A stretch of DNA of 39,268 nucleotides from Synergistaceae bacterium (GTDB lineage: Bacteria; Synergistota; Synergistia; Synergistales; Synergistaceae): contig JAITNX010000052.1 in the NCBI GenBank assembly GCA_031290235.1, forward strand, positions 1 through 39,268. Reading direction: 5' to 3'. Below are positions 18,649-27,848 of this stretch, piece by piece. How positions within the stretch are numbered: the stretch's first letter is position 1; each line of letters starts with the position of its first letter. A model generated the notes under the pieces. It had not been told where the DNA came from and ran no database searches. It worked only from the letters and a program-made list of their open reading frames with translations. Made by a program: the position numbers and the translations under genes.

Positions 18649-20534
18649 TGCAGGCTGATTATGGGAGAAGAGAGTCCAAATTCAAGGGCGCGAGCGGCAT
18701 CCAGAAGGGACGCCTACTTGGAAAGGCCTCTCTCGTCCCGAAATGGCTCTTGTACGTGGCGTTCATGATATCCTTTTCGCTTCCCAACCTGGTTTTTTCC
18801 GGCAGACACTGGTTCGATACCCTGCATATCATGAAGTGGTTTGTGACGATGGTCCCAATCGGGGTACTATCGCTTGTGTTCGGCATATATCTCTTGCGCT
18901 TTGGGGCCAAGCGAACCGGCTTCACCTTCGACCCGTTCGGATTGGTCTGGATTCTCCTGCTGATGTTAGTGACGACACAGCCTTTTTTCGTCAATCTTTC
19001 CACGATAACGACATACGCAAAGGAATGGTTTTACTTTGCTAGCCTTTTAGGTGTTTATTTGCTGGCATACAATCTCTGCGTTGACGGGCGGTTTCACAGG
19101 GCGCTGCTCTGGGGCGGCGTCGTGAACGGGGCGGTGAACGTGCTTTTCGCTGAGCTTCTGATCAGGAACATGAACTCGGGTTACCCATTCATCCTGGATG
19201 TGCCGGGCAACTACATCGGCAACACGGCACAGCAGGAGATGTTCGGCCTCTGGATGGCGATGTCGGTGCTCAACTCGCTCTTCCTGCACATGTACTACGT
19301 CGGACAGCCTGCCGGCAAATTGGGCGTAATAAAAGTATGGCGCTACAAAATAAAAATCATCGTGTTGATCAATCTGTTTTTCCTGGCGGTCAACTCGTGG
19401 GGCCTCTGGAGTTCGACGGCGCGGGGCGGGATACTCTCGATGCTCGTGGCCTTTGTCGTGCTGTGTCTCGGCCTGTTGAGGAACGGCGATAAGGAGTCCC
19501 TCAAGAGTTCGCTCAAGCTTTTTGGGGTTGTGATGCTATTTCTGGGGCTGGTCCTGTATATCAGCGCCAATATTGGCACTGGCAGGGGTATCGCCCTCGT
19601 TGATAAGATGCAGGACATGATTCATAATCCGACCTCTATCGGTGGCAGGATAAGTATATGGAGAACGAGCCTCGAGGTCTTTCTGAAGTCGCCAGTTACC
19701 GGCGTCGGGCTGGGGCAGTACAAGTGGAACTTTCTCGACGGGCAGAAGCTGATGTATCAGAAATACCCGGAGCTTATAAACAGTCAGGGGTATGAGTGGC
19801 AGTTCACGTACTGGGCGCACAGCGAATACATTCAATGGTTATGCGAGACCGGCATATTGGGCGGCATAATTTTACTGCTGTTGGCGCTGTGGTGGCTGTA
19901 CCGTTTTATACGCTCACTCATGTCGGGGGAACGCCTTCCCCCAGAGGCGCTGTGGGGGTGTGCCATGGCGTTCCTGCTGTGGTTCGACGCGCTTTTCAGC
20001 AGGCCGTTTCACAGGATAGAGAACTCCGTCTGGATGGCACTGGCGTTTGCCATGGCAAACAGGTCCATCATACCTGAGAAGTTTAGGCGGATAGAGGTGG
20101 ATAGCGACTTGATCTACCGGTGCTTTGGAGGGTTCGTTGCCGCCATATCCCTCTTAGGTTTGGTATTCATGGGCGGCGGGCTATACGGGGACAAGCTCAT
20201 TTACAAGGCTGTGTCCACGCCCGGCAGCGCATTGGAGAAGCAGGAGCTGCTGCAGCGGGCTGGGCGCTTTCTGATGTCAAGGGACGATGCGCAGGAGCAG
20301 CTTGGGATGCTTTATATCGAAGCCGGAAGACTGCAGGAGGACGCCGCGATACAATTGGAGGGCGCCAGGATTCTATATATGTCTTTTCTCAAAAGGCCGA
20401 CCTCCAAACTTCTGTTCGACCTGATGAACCAGGCGCAGCTGCTCAACAATACGGAGATGTTTCAGGTGCTTGCGAAGTATCTCAACCCTGGAATGTTCGG
20501 AATCATCCCCTCCCCAATTGCCATCTCTCAGTGA
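18645..20534 (+). CDS. O-antigen ligase / Wzy / O-oligosaccharyltransferase family membrane protein
   Basis: 629 aa polytopic; SIGGRISIWRTSLEVFLKSPVTGVGLGQYKWNF and AHSEYIQWLCETGILGGIILLLLALW match the Wzy_C region; soluble C-terminal repeat-like tail. Confidence 0.85.
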   Translation: MMQADYGRRESKFKGASGIQKGRLLGKASLVPKWLLYVAFMISFSLPNLVFSGRHWFDTLHIMKWFVTMVPIGVLSLVFGIYLLRFGAKRTGFTFDPFGLVWILLLMLVTTQPFFVNLSTITTYAKEWFYFASLLGVYLLAYNLCVDGRFHRALLWGGVVNGAVNVLFAELLIRNMNSGYPFILDVPGNYIGNTAQQEMFGLWMAMSVLNSLFLHMYYVGQPAGKLGVIKVWRYKIKIIVLINLFFLAVNSWGLWSSTARGGILSMLVAFVVLCLGLLRNGDKESLKSSLKLFGVVMLFLGLVLYISANIGTGRGIALVDKMQDMIHNPTSIGGRISIWRTSLEVFLKSPVTGVGLGQYKWNFLDGQKLMYQKYPELINSQGYEWQFTYWAHSEYIQWLCETGILGGIILLLLALWWLYRFIRSLMSGERLPPEALWGCAMAFLLWFDALFSRPFHRIENSVWMALAFAMANRSIIPEKFRRIEVDSDLIYRCFGGFVAAISLLGLVFMGGGLYGDKLIYKAVSTPGSALEKQELLQRAGRFLMSRDDAQEQLGMLYIEAGRLQEDAAIQLEGARILYMSFLKRPTSKLLFDLMNQAQLLNNTEMFQVLAKYLNPGMFGIIPSPIAISQ

Positions 20535-20559
20535 TGTATCGGCCGGGAGTTTCGTTTGA

Positions 20560-21171
20560 ATGAATTGTTCGCGGGAGAGAAAGGCCTTTACGCTGGCCGA
20601 AATTCTAGTTGTGGTGGCGATTGCTGGTATAATAGTCGTCACTGGAATAACTCCTCTGATGTACACAGTGAGGATGATCCGGGACGCGAGGGCGGCATTC
20701 GCGAGCGACGACCGGGAGAGGACCGCTCTTAACAGGATACTGACGGATATGAGGGGCACCGTAAGGATAAACATGCCTACCTCGTTTCGGATAATGCATG
20801 ACGATAAGCTGGAGAGGAACGCGGATTACCTTATGCTCTGGACTAAAACGCCCGCGTATGAAATGGTCCCGATGGGCGGAGTCGTTTACGGGGTTCCAGA
20901 CGTTACTATTCTCGGTAAATTTCCGGAGCGCGGACTTTATAGATGGGTCTTATCTGGGGATGTCCGGTTGGATTCTCTGTCGAAGGAGGATCTGGAGAAA
21001 GAGGATGCTCTGCTCGTGCTGCCGAGGGCTACCGGCGTAGCTTTCCACGCGCTCAGCGGTTCCGAGTGGATGAATGAGTTCTCAGGCGCAATGCCAAGGG
21101 CCGTCAGGGTGACTTTTGAGTACGGCAGCAACGGGGATAAAATATATGAGCGTTGGCTGCCGAAGTTCTAG
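20560..21171 (+). CDS. Type II secretion minor pseudopilin, GspJ-like
   Basis: Prepilin N-terminus KAFTLAEILVVVAIAGIIVVTG; PRAVRVTFEYG near the C-terminus. Confidence 0.7.
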   Translation: MNCSRERKAFTLAEILVVVAIAGIIVVTGITPLMYTVRMIRDARAAFASDDRERTALNRILTDMRGTVRINMPTSFRIMHDDKLERNADYLMLWTKTPAYEMVPMGGVVYGVPDVTILGKFPERGLYRWVLSGDVRLDSLSKEDLEKEDALLVLPRATGVAFHALSGSEWMNEFSGAMPRAVRVTFEYGSNGDKIYERWLPKF

Positions 21172-22066
21172 GGGGTTTATCCTGGTGACTGTCATGTTTA
21201 TCTCGACTATCCTTCTTTCCGCGGCTGTATCGTTTGCGTGGTTCGCAAGACAGGAGATGCGGAGGATATCGGGCGAGGAGTTCGCGATGAAATCGAGAAG
21301 TCTTGTGGACATCGTTTGTTTGACTGTGGCGGAGTGGATAGCGGGGGACGATAACGAGTACGACTCTGATCTCGAGCTGCTTTACTCCGGAGAGTTCCCG
21401 CTGGCGCTCTCCTTCGACGAGTGGGATGTTGGGATAAAGATAACGCCTTTGGACAGACAGTTTTCGATCAACGGCATTTTCCTGCCGGACGGGGTGACCA
21501 TGAAAAAAGAATACGAGTACCCGTGGCAGGAGATTTGGAGGAGGCTTGGAGATGAGAGGGCCGCTCCTGTCGTCCTCGATTTTTTGGACAGCGACGAGCT
21601 TGCGCGTCCAGGCGGCCGCGAGGAAGACTACTTTCTGAACCGTAAGTTATCGGACATGAGCGAGCTGCTGCACATAAAGGAGATAAAACCGGGATTGCTC
21701 TATGAAGGACTTGCCGGAAGACACCTTGCGATAGACTCGTTCTTCACGGTATACGCGGATGATAAGATAAATATAAACCTCGCTTCCAGGGAGACGCTCT
21801 CCGTGCTGGATGAGCAGATCACGCCCGGAGTGGTCGACGCCATACTGGCGTACAGGAGGGAAGCGAACATATCCAACGCGAAGGACCTGATAAAAATACC
21901 GGCTTTTCCAGTCTCGGCTGTTGCGAGGCTGAATAATATAATCGGATACAAGAGCAATTATTTTTCGGTGGACATGAAGGTTGAATACAACAGTGACGAG
22001 CGCAATTTCAACGTAGTCATGAAACGCAGCGGAAACGGATGTCAAATAATCGGTTGGAGAGAGTAG
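21146..22066 (+). CDS. Type II secretion minor pseudopilin, GspK-like
   Basis: SSRGFILVTVMFISTILLSAA lacking Glu5 as usual in GspK; HhH-like INLASRETLSVLDEQITPGVVDAILAYRREANISNAKDLIKIPAF. Confidence 0.8.
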   Translation: MSVGCRSSRGFILVTVMFISTILLSAAVSFAWFARQEMRRISGEEFAMKSRSLVDIVCLTVAEWIAGDDNEYDSDLELLYSGEFPLALSFDEWDVGIKITPLDRQFSINGIFLPDGVTMKKEYEYPWQEIWRRLGDERAAPVVLDFLDSDELARPGGREEDYFLNRKLSDMSELLHIKEIKPGLLYEGLAGRHLAIDSFFTVYADDKININLASRETLSVLDEQITPGVVDAILAYRREANISNAKDLIKIPAFPVSAVARLNNIIGYKSNYFSVDMKVEYNSDERNFNVVMKRSGNGCQIIGWRE

Positions 22067-22072
22067 CCTGGC

Positions 22073-23233
22073 ATGAGAGGAACCGCAGGAATTTGCAAAT
22101 TCACGCTTTTTGACGGCGCCGCGCCGCCCCGAGTCCCGTTCAGCGGAGGCAGGGTGTTGTTGTATCCCTTTAGGAGCGTCTCGGTTCAAGGGTTCTCGTA
22201 TCCCTTCTCCGGAATATCGCGAGTGAGGGAGGTTCTGAAGATCAAATTCAGACCGCTCCTTGGCGATTCCTCAGATCGCGTCGCCATCATTCCGTTTTTC
22301 GTGAATAGCGAGAGAAAATCCTCCTCCGGTTGCGTATTCCTTCTATTTGGGGACGAGAACGACGAGATAGAGGCGGCGATCAGCGGGGATGACGGATGCC
22401 ATGTGTGGCCCGCCGCCCTGGCCTTCGCGGCTGAAATAGACGGCAATGGGATAATTCTATGGACAGACGACGAGTGCATAACGACGGTATGGCTTGATAA
22501 CTGGGTCCCTAAGCTATATAAGACTGTTGACGCGAGTTCCAGCTCCGAGGAGGAGGAGGAGAGGGCCGCCATCGAGTACGTCGCGAGCCAGGGCGGCAGC
22601 GCAGAAAAAATCTTCCTCCTGAAGAAGTCGGAAACGCTGGACTCGGACGTACAGACGTACGGCGCAAGGACTCTCTCGCGCTGTCCCGCGTATGAGCAAC
22701 TCGACCTCTCCAATAGGGGCGCGAACCTCCTGGAAAGGCGTGAGCACGCCGTCCGCTCGCTTTTTCGGACGACGAAGCTCTCCATAGCGTTCGGAGCCAT
22801 CCTCCTGCTTCTATCCGGCGGGATATACGCGCTGAATTCTTCGGTAGAGGGAAGCGCGGGCGAGGAGATTCGGTCGATCTACTCGTCATCGTTTGGAGAA
22901 TCCTCCCCTCAGCCAGTGACATCGGCGATGGAGAAACTTCGAACGGTGGGCGTAACAGTGGTCGATACGTCCCTGTACGCGACGCTGCGCAGCGTATCGG
23001 CTGCATGGGAAAAGCTTGAAGTGTCGAGTGACGTCTATATCGAGACGATGAGATATGGGTCCGAGAACACCGATATAACTGGAACCGCCAGGAGCAACGA
23101 GTCCATTCAGAGGCTGCGGCAGCTCCTTGAGGCGGAGGGCCTCTCTGCTCCCGCGGGCGGCCTTAGCATAGGCACCATACCTGGAGGGGATTTTCGCTTC
23201 AACATGAATATAACGAGAGGCGGGGTCAGATGA
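22073..23233 (+). CDS. GspL-like T2SS inner-membrane platform protein
   Basis: Cytoplasmic N-domain, one TM near residue 245, periplasmic ferredoxin-like tail; position between K and M. Confidence 0.65.
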   Translation: MRGTAGICKFTLFDGAAPPRVPFSGGRVLLYPFRSVSVQGFSYPFSGISRVREVLKIKFRPLLGDSSDRVAIIPFFVNSERKSSSGCVFLLFGDENDEIEAAISGDDGCHVWPAALAFAAEIDGNGIILWTDDECITTVWLDNWVPKLYKTVDASSSSEEEEERAAIEYVASQGGSAEKIFLLKKSETLDSDVQTYGARTLSRCPAYEQLDLSNRGANLLERREHAVRSLFRTTKLSIAFGAILLLLSGGIYALNSSVEGSAGEEIRSIYSSSFGESSPQPVTSAMEKLRTVGVTVVDTSLYATLRSVSAAWEKLEVSSDVYIETMRYGSENTDITGTARSNESIQRLRQLLEAEGLSAPAGGLSIGTIPGGDFRFNMNITRGGVR

Positions 23234-23703
23234 TAAGCTTTAGCGAGCTGAGGGAGATGCCGGAGTCACGGAGGGCGTTCGGGTTCATCGCCCTGGCTGT
23301 CGTGATATGGGCGGCGGGCCTGATTCTGTTGTTTATGGCCTCCGGAGTCGGCTCGAGTCTCGGAACGAACATGGAGTCCGGCGACCGGATAATAAACGCG
23401 GCGACGGTATACAGGGCGTATCCAAGGGCGGAACAGCCTCAGACTCAGGCTTTGGGCGAGGATCCGATGACAGTTGTAACGGAGGTCGTCAACACGCTCG
23501 GCTTCAGCGATAGGATGCGAGACCTCCAAATGGGTCCGTCAGGCGTCTCAGTGCAGTTAGAACGTCTCTACGGCAACGAGCTGGGCGACTTCCTCTCCAC
23601 CATGGAGAGCAGGGGACTCGCGATAAGGACTGCCGAGATTAGAGTACTGCCGGTGGACGGCGAGAGGCGTTTGGCGGTGTCGCTTCAAATGGGGAGGAAT
23701 TGA
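23230..23703 (+). CDS. GspM-like T2SS protein
   Basis: 157 aa, one N-terminal TM; MRDLQMGPSGVSVQLERLYGNELGDFLSTMESRGLAIRTAEIRVLP fits GspM; 4-nt overlap with GspL. Confidence 0.65.
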   Translation: MISFSELREMPESRRAFGFIALAVVIWAAGLILLFMASGVGSSLGTNMESGDRIINAATVYRAYPRAEQPQTQALGEDPMTVVTEVVNTLGFSDRMRDLQMGPSGVSVQLERLYGNELGDFLSTMESRGLAIRTAEIRVLPVDGERRLAVSLQMGRN

Positions 23704-24335
23704 CGGTGAAGCGTCTGATCAAGTTTCTGGCGCTTCTGGCTTTGACGATGATAGTTTTTGCGGTAACATCCTGGCTCCTTGCCCCATGGACCCAGGCCGG
23801 CATATACGCGCTGGATGTAGCGCGGCTTCATGCCGCCAATAACGAGTGCTACGCGACGTACCGCGCCATAGAGGCCAATGGAAGGATAACCCCGATCTAC
23901 AGCATTAGAGATCTCGATGTGGAGAGGAGTCCCTACGCCAGGATATCGTTCTCGAACGTCAGGATAAAACCTCTGCCGCTGTCTAGCCTATTGGCTGGCA
24001 CAGCTACCTGTTTCATAGAGTTCGATGGGGCTGAGATGACGGCCCCGATGAACATAAAGCTCAACATCGGGAATGGCAGCGCTAGAATAGCGGCCTCCGA
24101 CAGCGAAATCACAGCGACTCACGTGATTGTCAGCGGTGATATCCGGATAACGGGCGGCATAACGTTTGACATGCCCGGCGGCAGGATTAAAAACAGCACG
24201 CTGGCGATGCGTGTCCCGGACAGCCTGAATTCGATCATATCGAGTCCAATGGCTGCTCAGATCATAGGTCAATATCTCGAGTCCGAGAATCATGGTGAAT
24301 GGAGGTTGAAATACGATGCGTCTCCAAATAGATAA
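23700..24335 (+). CDS. GspN-like T2SS protein
   Basis: N-terminal TM; LLAPWTQAGIYALDVARLHAA and beta-rich C-terminus; position after M. Confidence 0.6.
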   Translation: MTVKRLIKFLALLALTMIVFAVTSWLLAPWTQAGIYALDVARLHAANNECYATYRAIEANGRITPIYSIRDLDVERSPYARISFSNVRIKPLPLSSLLAGTATCFIEFDGAEMTAPMNIKLNIGNGSARIAASDSEITATHVIVSGDIRITGGITFDMPGGRIKNSTLAMRVPDSLNSIISSPMAAQIIGQYLESENHGEWRLKYDASPNR

Positions 24336-25293
24336 AAAAAAGCTTGGGAGTGCCCTTAAAGGGTTTGGGGGAAGTAATGCCGGAGATGGAGGGACGACGG
24401 CGAATGTCATTGTAAAACTGTTTCGGTCGGGGGTTCCCTTAGCTGTTCTGGCAGGAGTCCTCTTCGCCCTTATAGCCTGCACGGTTTTGGAGGGCACCCT
24501 GGCGGCCGGCGCCCTCTCCGTTCAGAGCAGGGTAGCCGAGGCTGTGGCGGGGCGCAAGGTCAGCGCGTTCGCCCTTGGCGGCCAGCCGCAACAGCCCCGC
24601 GACATAAAATTCGCCGCGTTCAACGTAGGCGACGGCGATGCCCTGGCTGATAAATCAGAAGACGTTGCGGAGAAACCGGACGATGTTCGTTCGATAGACG
24701 CGTTTCAGCTGGTCGGCACGCTCCCTGGAGTCGGCGCGTGGCTGACCGTGGACAATACGACGTCTCTCGTCCTGAAGGAACAGGAGTTCAACGGCTATGT
24801 GCTGGCTGAAGTGAAGCCCGGCGAGGTGCGTCTTGCCAGGGAGGGCGGTACCTATCCCCTTTATCTGACCTTCTACGCGGAGGGTTCTCAACCCCAAATG
24901 GCGCTGCCGGTGGCTCAACTTACGCCTCCTCCCCCTCCCCCAGCCGAGAATCAAGGCGATGGAAGCGTGGAGATGGCGGAGATGAATGGCGCCGAAGGCA
25001 GCATAACTAGGGAGCGCATTAACACGCTGGCTATGAACCCTCTCGATGAGTTGGGCAAGTTGAGGCTGGTGCCGACGGGAGATGGCATGTCTATCAGAAA
25101 CATGCGGCAGGACAGCATATTCAATCAGCTTGGGGTCAAGAGGGGCGACGTCATCACAGGGGTCAACGGCATTGCCCTGAAGGATATGTCCGACATGGCG
25201 AACGTGATCAGCTCAGTGTTGTCGGGGCAGAGGTTCGACCTCCAGATCAAGAGGGGCGATCAAGAGGGCAAGTTGGGTTACGCCGTAAGATGA
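24316..25293 (+). CDS. GspC-like T2SS protein with HR and PDZ domains
   Basis: TM, FQLVGTLPGVGAWLTVDN HR-like region, PDZ NQLGVKRGDVITGVNGIALKDMSDMANVISSVLSGQRFDLQIKR. Confidence 0.8.
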   Translation: MRLQIDKKKLGSALKGFGGSNAGDGGTTANVIVKLFRSGVPLAVLAGVLFALIACTVLEGTLAAGALSVQSRVAEAVAGRKVSAFALGGQPQQPRDIKFAAFNVGDGDALADKSEDVAEKPDDVRSIDAFQLVGTLPGVGAWLTVDNTTSLVLKEQEFNGYVLAEVKPGEVRLAREGGTYPLYLTFYAEGSQPQMALPVAQLTPPPPPPAENQGDGSVEMAEMNGAEGSITRERINTLAMNPLDELGKLRLVPTGDGMSIRNMRQDSIFNQLGVKRGDVITGVNGIALKDMSDMANVISSVLSGQRFDLQIKRGDQEGKLGYAVR

Positions 25294-25733
25294 GAGGTTT
25301 TACTATGATCGAGGTCCTTGTCTCCGTCGCCATCCTTGGGCTGGTCGTCACGGCCTCGCTCAAGCTGGCGGCGCTCTCCGAAAGGGGACTCTCCATGGTG
25401 AGGGAGAGGGAAGTCCTTATAGATGAAACGAACAAAATGCAGATAGCGCTCCTGCTAGATCCCCTCAATACCTTTGGAACGAGCGGCGACATCGAGTGGA
25501 AGGTGGAGGACAGGGAGCAGTCCCTCTGGTTCGAGGAGCTTGCGCAGATGCGGGGACTCAATCTGGGGAACGGGGTCTCGCTGGATGCGGGGATGTTCAA
25601 GGGAAAAGAACAGAAGTGGAGGGAGATGGAGATAACGAAGAATGGGAAATCATTGACGATCTTCCTGCCATACTCCGAGGAGGCTGCCAGTGCCAAGTCC
25701 GCTGACGGGGTTCTCTCTCTCGATGTGAGATGA
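25290..25733 (+). CDS. Type II secretion minor pseudopilin, GspI-like
   Basis: MRGFTMIEVLVSVAILGLVVTASLKLAA prepilin N-terminus, very short leader; 147 aa. Confidence 0.75.
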   Translation: MRGFTMIEVLVSVAILGLVVTASLKLAALSERGLSMVREREVLIDETNKMQIALLLDPLNTFGTSGDIEWKVEDREQSLWFEELAQMRGLNLGNGVSLDAGMFKGKEQKWREMEITKNGKSLTIFLPYSEEAASAKSADGVLSLDVR

Positions 25734-25823
25734 CGGGGTGCGCGCCCTCGTGATCGGATATCATGAAATGTTGGTATTATTTGTGAAGCGGGCTATGATG
25801 GCCGCCAAAAGGAGTGGACCTGA

Positions 25824-27848
25824 TTGAAAAACGCAGGAAAGTTCGTGGCAATCGCACTTATGATTTTTATTTTTACTGCTGTAAACGCGGCGGTTCTGTG
25901 GGCCGCGGACACTGCTCCGGTCACTCCGGAAAACCAAAACGAGGAACAGAATCTGGTGAAAGCCGCGGCATCGATGCGAGCCACGGGCAGGGTTCAATTC
26001 AACTTCAAGGATCTCGATATAATTCTGTTCGTGAGGTTCATGTCGGAGTTGCTTGGCGAGAACCTCGTCGTCAATCCCGGAGTGAGGGGTACTGTGTCAA
26101 TCCTGTCGCCAAAGCCGGTCTCCGTTCAGGATGCTCGCCAGGTTATGTTGTCGATACTGGAGATGAACGGATTGGCGCTGCAGGGAATGGGGAGCTATTC
26201 GAAGGTGGTGCCGATAAATATAGGCCCCTCGTCCGAGAACGAGGTCATCAAGGGTCCGCAGAGCGTAGCGCCCAGCGAACAGATGGTGGTTCAGATAGTC
26301 CCGCTGGAGTATGTGAAGGCAGGGTACGTGGTCGAGCCAATAAGGGCTGGAGTCCCAGGTCTCACGATAATGCCCCTCGTCAGCAACAACGGAGTGCTGA
26401 TCACCGGCAAGGCTGTGCTGCTAAATAGGGCGGCCAGTGTCATCAGGGCCATCGACGTCCCGGACAGCGTGAGGTCCATGAAGACCTACACGATGAAGTT
26501 CACGTCGGCGAAGCTGGTAGAAGGCCACCTGAACGCCCTGGCCCAGGACATCAATTCGAACCTGGCTGGCGTATTCTCCATGGGCGACGAGCGCAGCGGC
26601 AAGATAACCGTCGTCGGCGACAGGGGGGCTTTAGCGGAAGCCGAGAGGATAATGAACGAGCTGGATATACAGTCCACCATCGACAATTTTCATATCTACA
26701 GGCTTCAGAACGCTGACGCCAAGACGCTGGCCGAGCAGCTGAGCCAGATACTGGCGGTGGCGGCGAGGATGCAGGCCGATCCCAACCAGGCCACACCGGC
26801 GAGCGTCGTCCCAGACCTTCCCACCAACAGCCTCATACTGACGGCGTCGAGGGAGCAGTTTGCCGCCATCAAATCGGTCATAGAGGAACTCGATATCCAG
26901 CCGAGGCAGGTGATGCTGCGCGGACTCATAGCGGAGGTCAACCTGACGAAGCTGAACAGCGCCGGCATTGACTGGGCCGCGTGGGGCGGCGAAGCCGGGT
27001 CGGATGTGCTGGCCGGCGGTAACGCTCAGTTTGGCGCGGCAGGGGTGCCGGCGCAGTTCATGCAGTGGTTCACCGAGATGACCAGGACGGAGGAGGTCCA
27101 CTATGACGCGAACGGAAACGCGGTGACAACATCGAACATACATGGCATGGGCCTGGTGTACGCATATATAAAGATGCTCAACCAGTTCAACGCCATCAAC
27201 GTCCTCTCGATGCCGCGCCTAATGTGTACCGACAACCTTCCGAGCGCGCTCCAGGTCGGACAGGTGATACCGCAGATGACCGGCACATTATCCGACGTGA
27301 GTAACCCGTCGGCGGTGCAGAGCAGCTACCAGTACAAGGACACAGGGCTCATTCTCAAGGTCACGCCCCACATCAGGACGGGCAATCTCGTCGCGTTCGA
27401 GATAGAGTTGACGATAGAGGATGTTCTGAGCACTTCGGGTTCGACGACGCCCGTTACCTCCAAACGCCTCATTCAGACTAACGTCCTTGTCGCAAATAAC
27501 CAGACGATCATCCTCGGCGGCCTGATAAGGGAAGTCGAGAAGACCCTCAAAAACAGGGTGCCAGGCATCTCGTACATCCCGCTGGTGGGCAATCTGTTTA
27601 CATCGCAGGAGAGGCAGAGGGAGAAAGTCGACCTCATGGTGTTCCTGACGCCAAGGATAATAGAGACGCCGGTTGACGCGGTAAACGCCACGAATGAAGT
27701 GACGACGGACACGACGATCTTCAGCCCCGGCGAGGAGATGACCATCGAAAGAAACGCGGAGGAGTTCAGAAAGTCCAACAAGCAGGAGGGAATCGACCTG
27801 GAGATCCTTCTCAACAAATATCGCAACAAGCCCCCGGAAGCGGAATAG
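25824..27848 (+). CDS. gspD: Type II secretion secretin GspD
   Basis: FNFKDLDIILFVRFMSELLGENLVVNPGVRGTVSI and secretin core VPGISYIPLVGNLFTSQERQREKVDLMVFLTPRII; TTG start after GGAG. Confidence 0.95.
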   Translation: MKNAGKFVAIALMIFIFTAVNAAVLWAADTAPVTPENQNEEQNLVKAAASMRATGRVQFNFKDLDIILFVRFMSELLGENLVVNPGVRGTVSILSPKPVSVQDARQVMLSILEMNGLALQGMGSYSKVVPINIGPSSENEVIKGPQSVAPSEQMVVQIVPLEYVKAGYVVEPIRAGVPGLTIMPLVSNNGVLITGKAVLLNRAASVIRAIDVPDSVRSMKTYTMKFTSAKLVEGHLNALAQDINSNLAGVFSMGDERSGKITVVGDRGALAEAERIMNELDIQSTIDNFHIYRLQNADAKTLAEQLSQILAVAARMQADPNQATPASVVPDLPTNSLILTASREQFAAIKSVIEELDIQPRQVMLRGLIAEVNLTKLNSAGIDWAAWGGEAGSDVLAGGNAQFGAAGVPAQFMQWFTEMTRTEEVHYDANGNAVTTSNIHGMGLVYAYIKMLNQFNAINVLSMPRLMCTDNLPSALQVGQVIPQMTGTLSDVSNPSAVQSSYQYKDTGLILKVTPHIRTGNLVAFEIELTIEDVLSTSGSTTPVTSKRLIQTNVLVANNQTIILGGLIREVEKTLKNRVPGISYIPLVGNLFTSQERQREKVDLMVFLTPRIIETPVDAVNATNEVTTDTTIFSPGEEMTIERNAEEFRKSNKQEGIDLEILLNKYRNKPPEAE

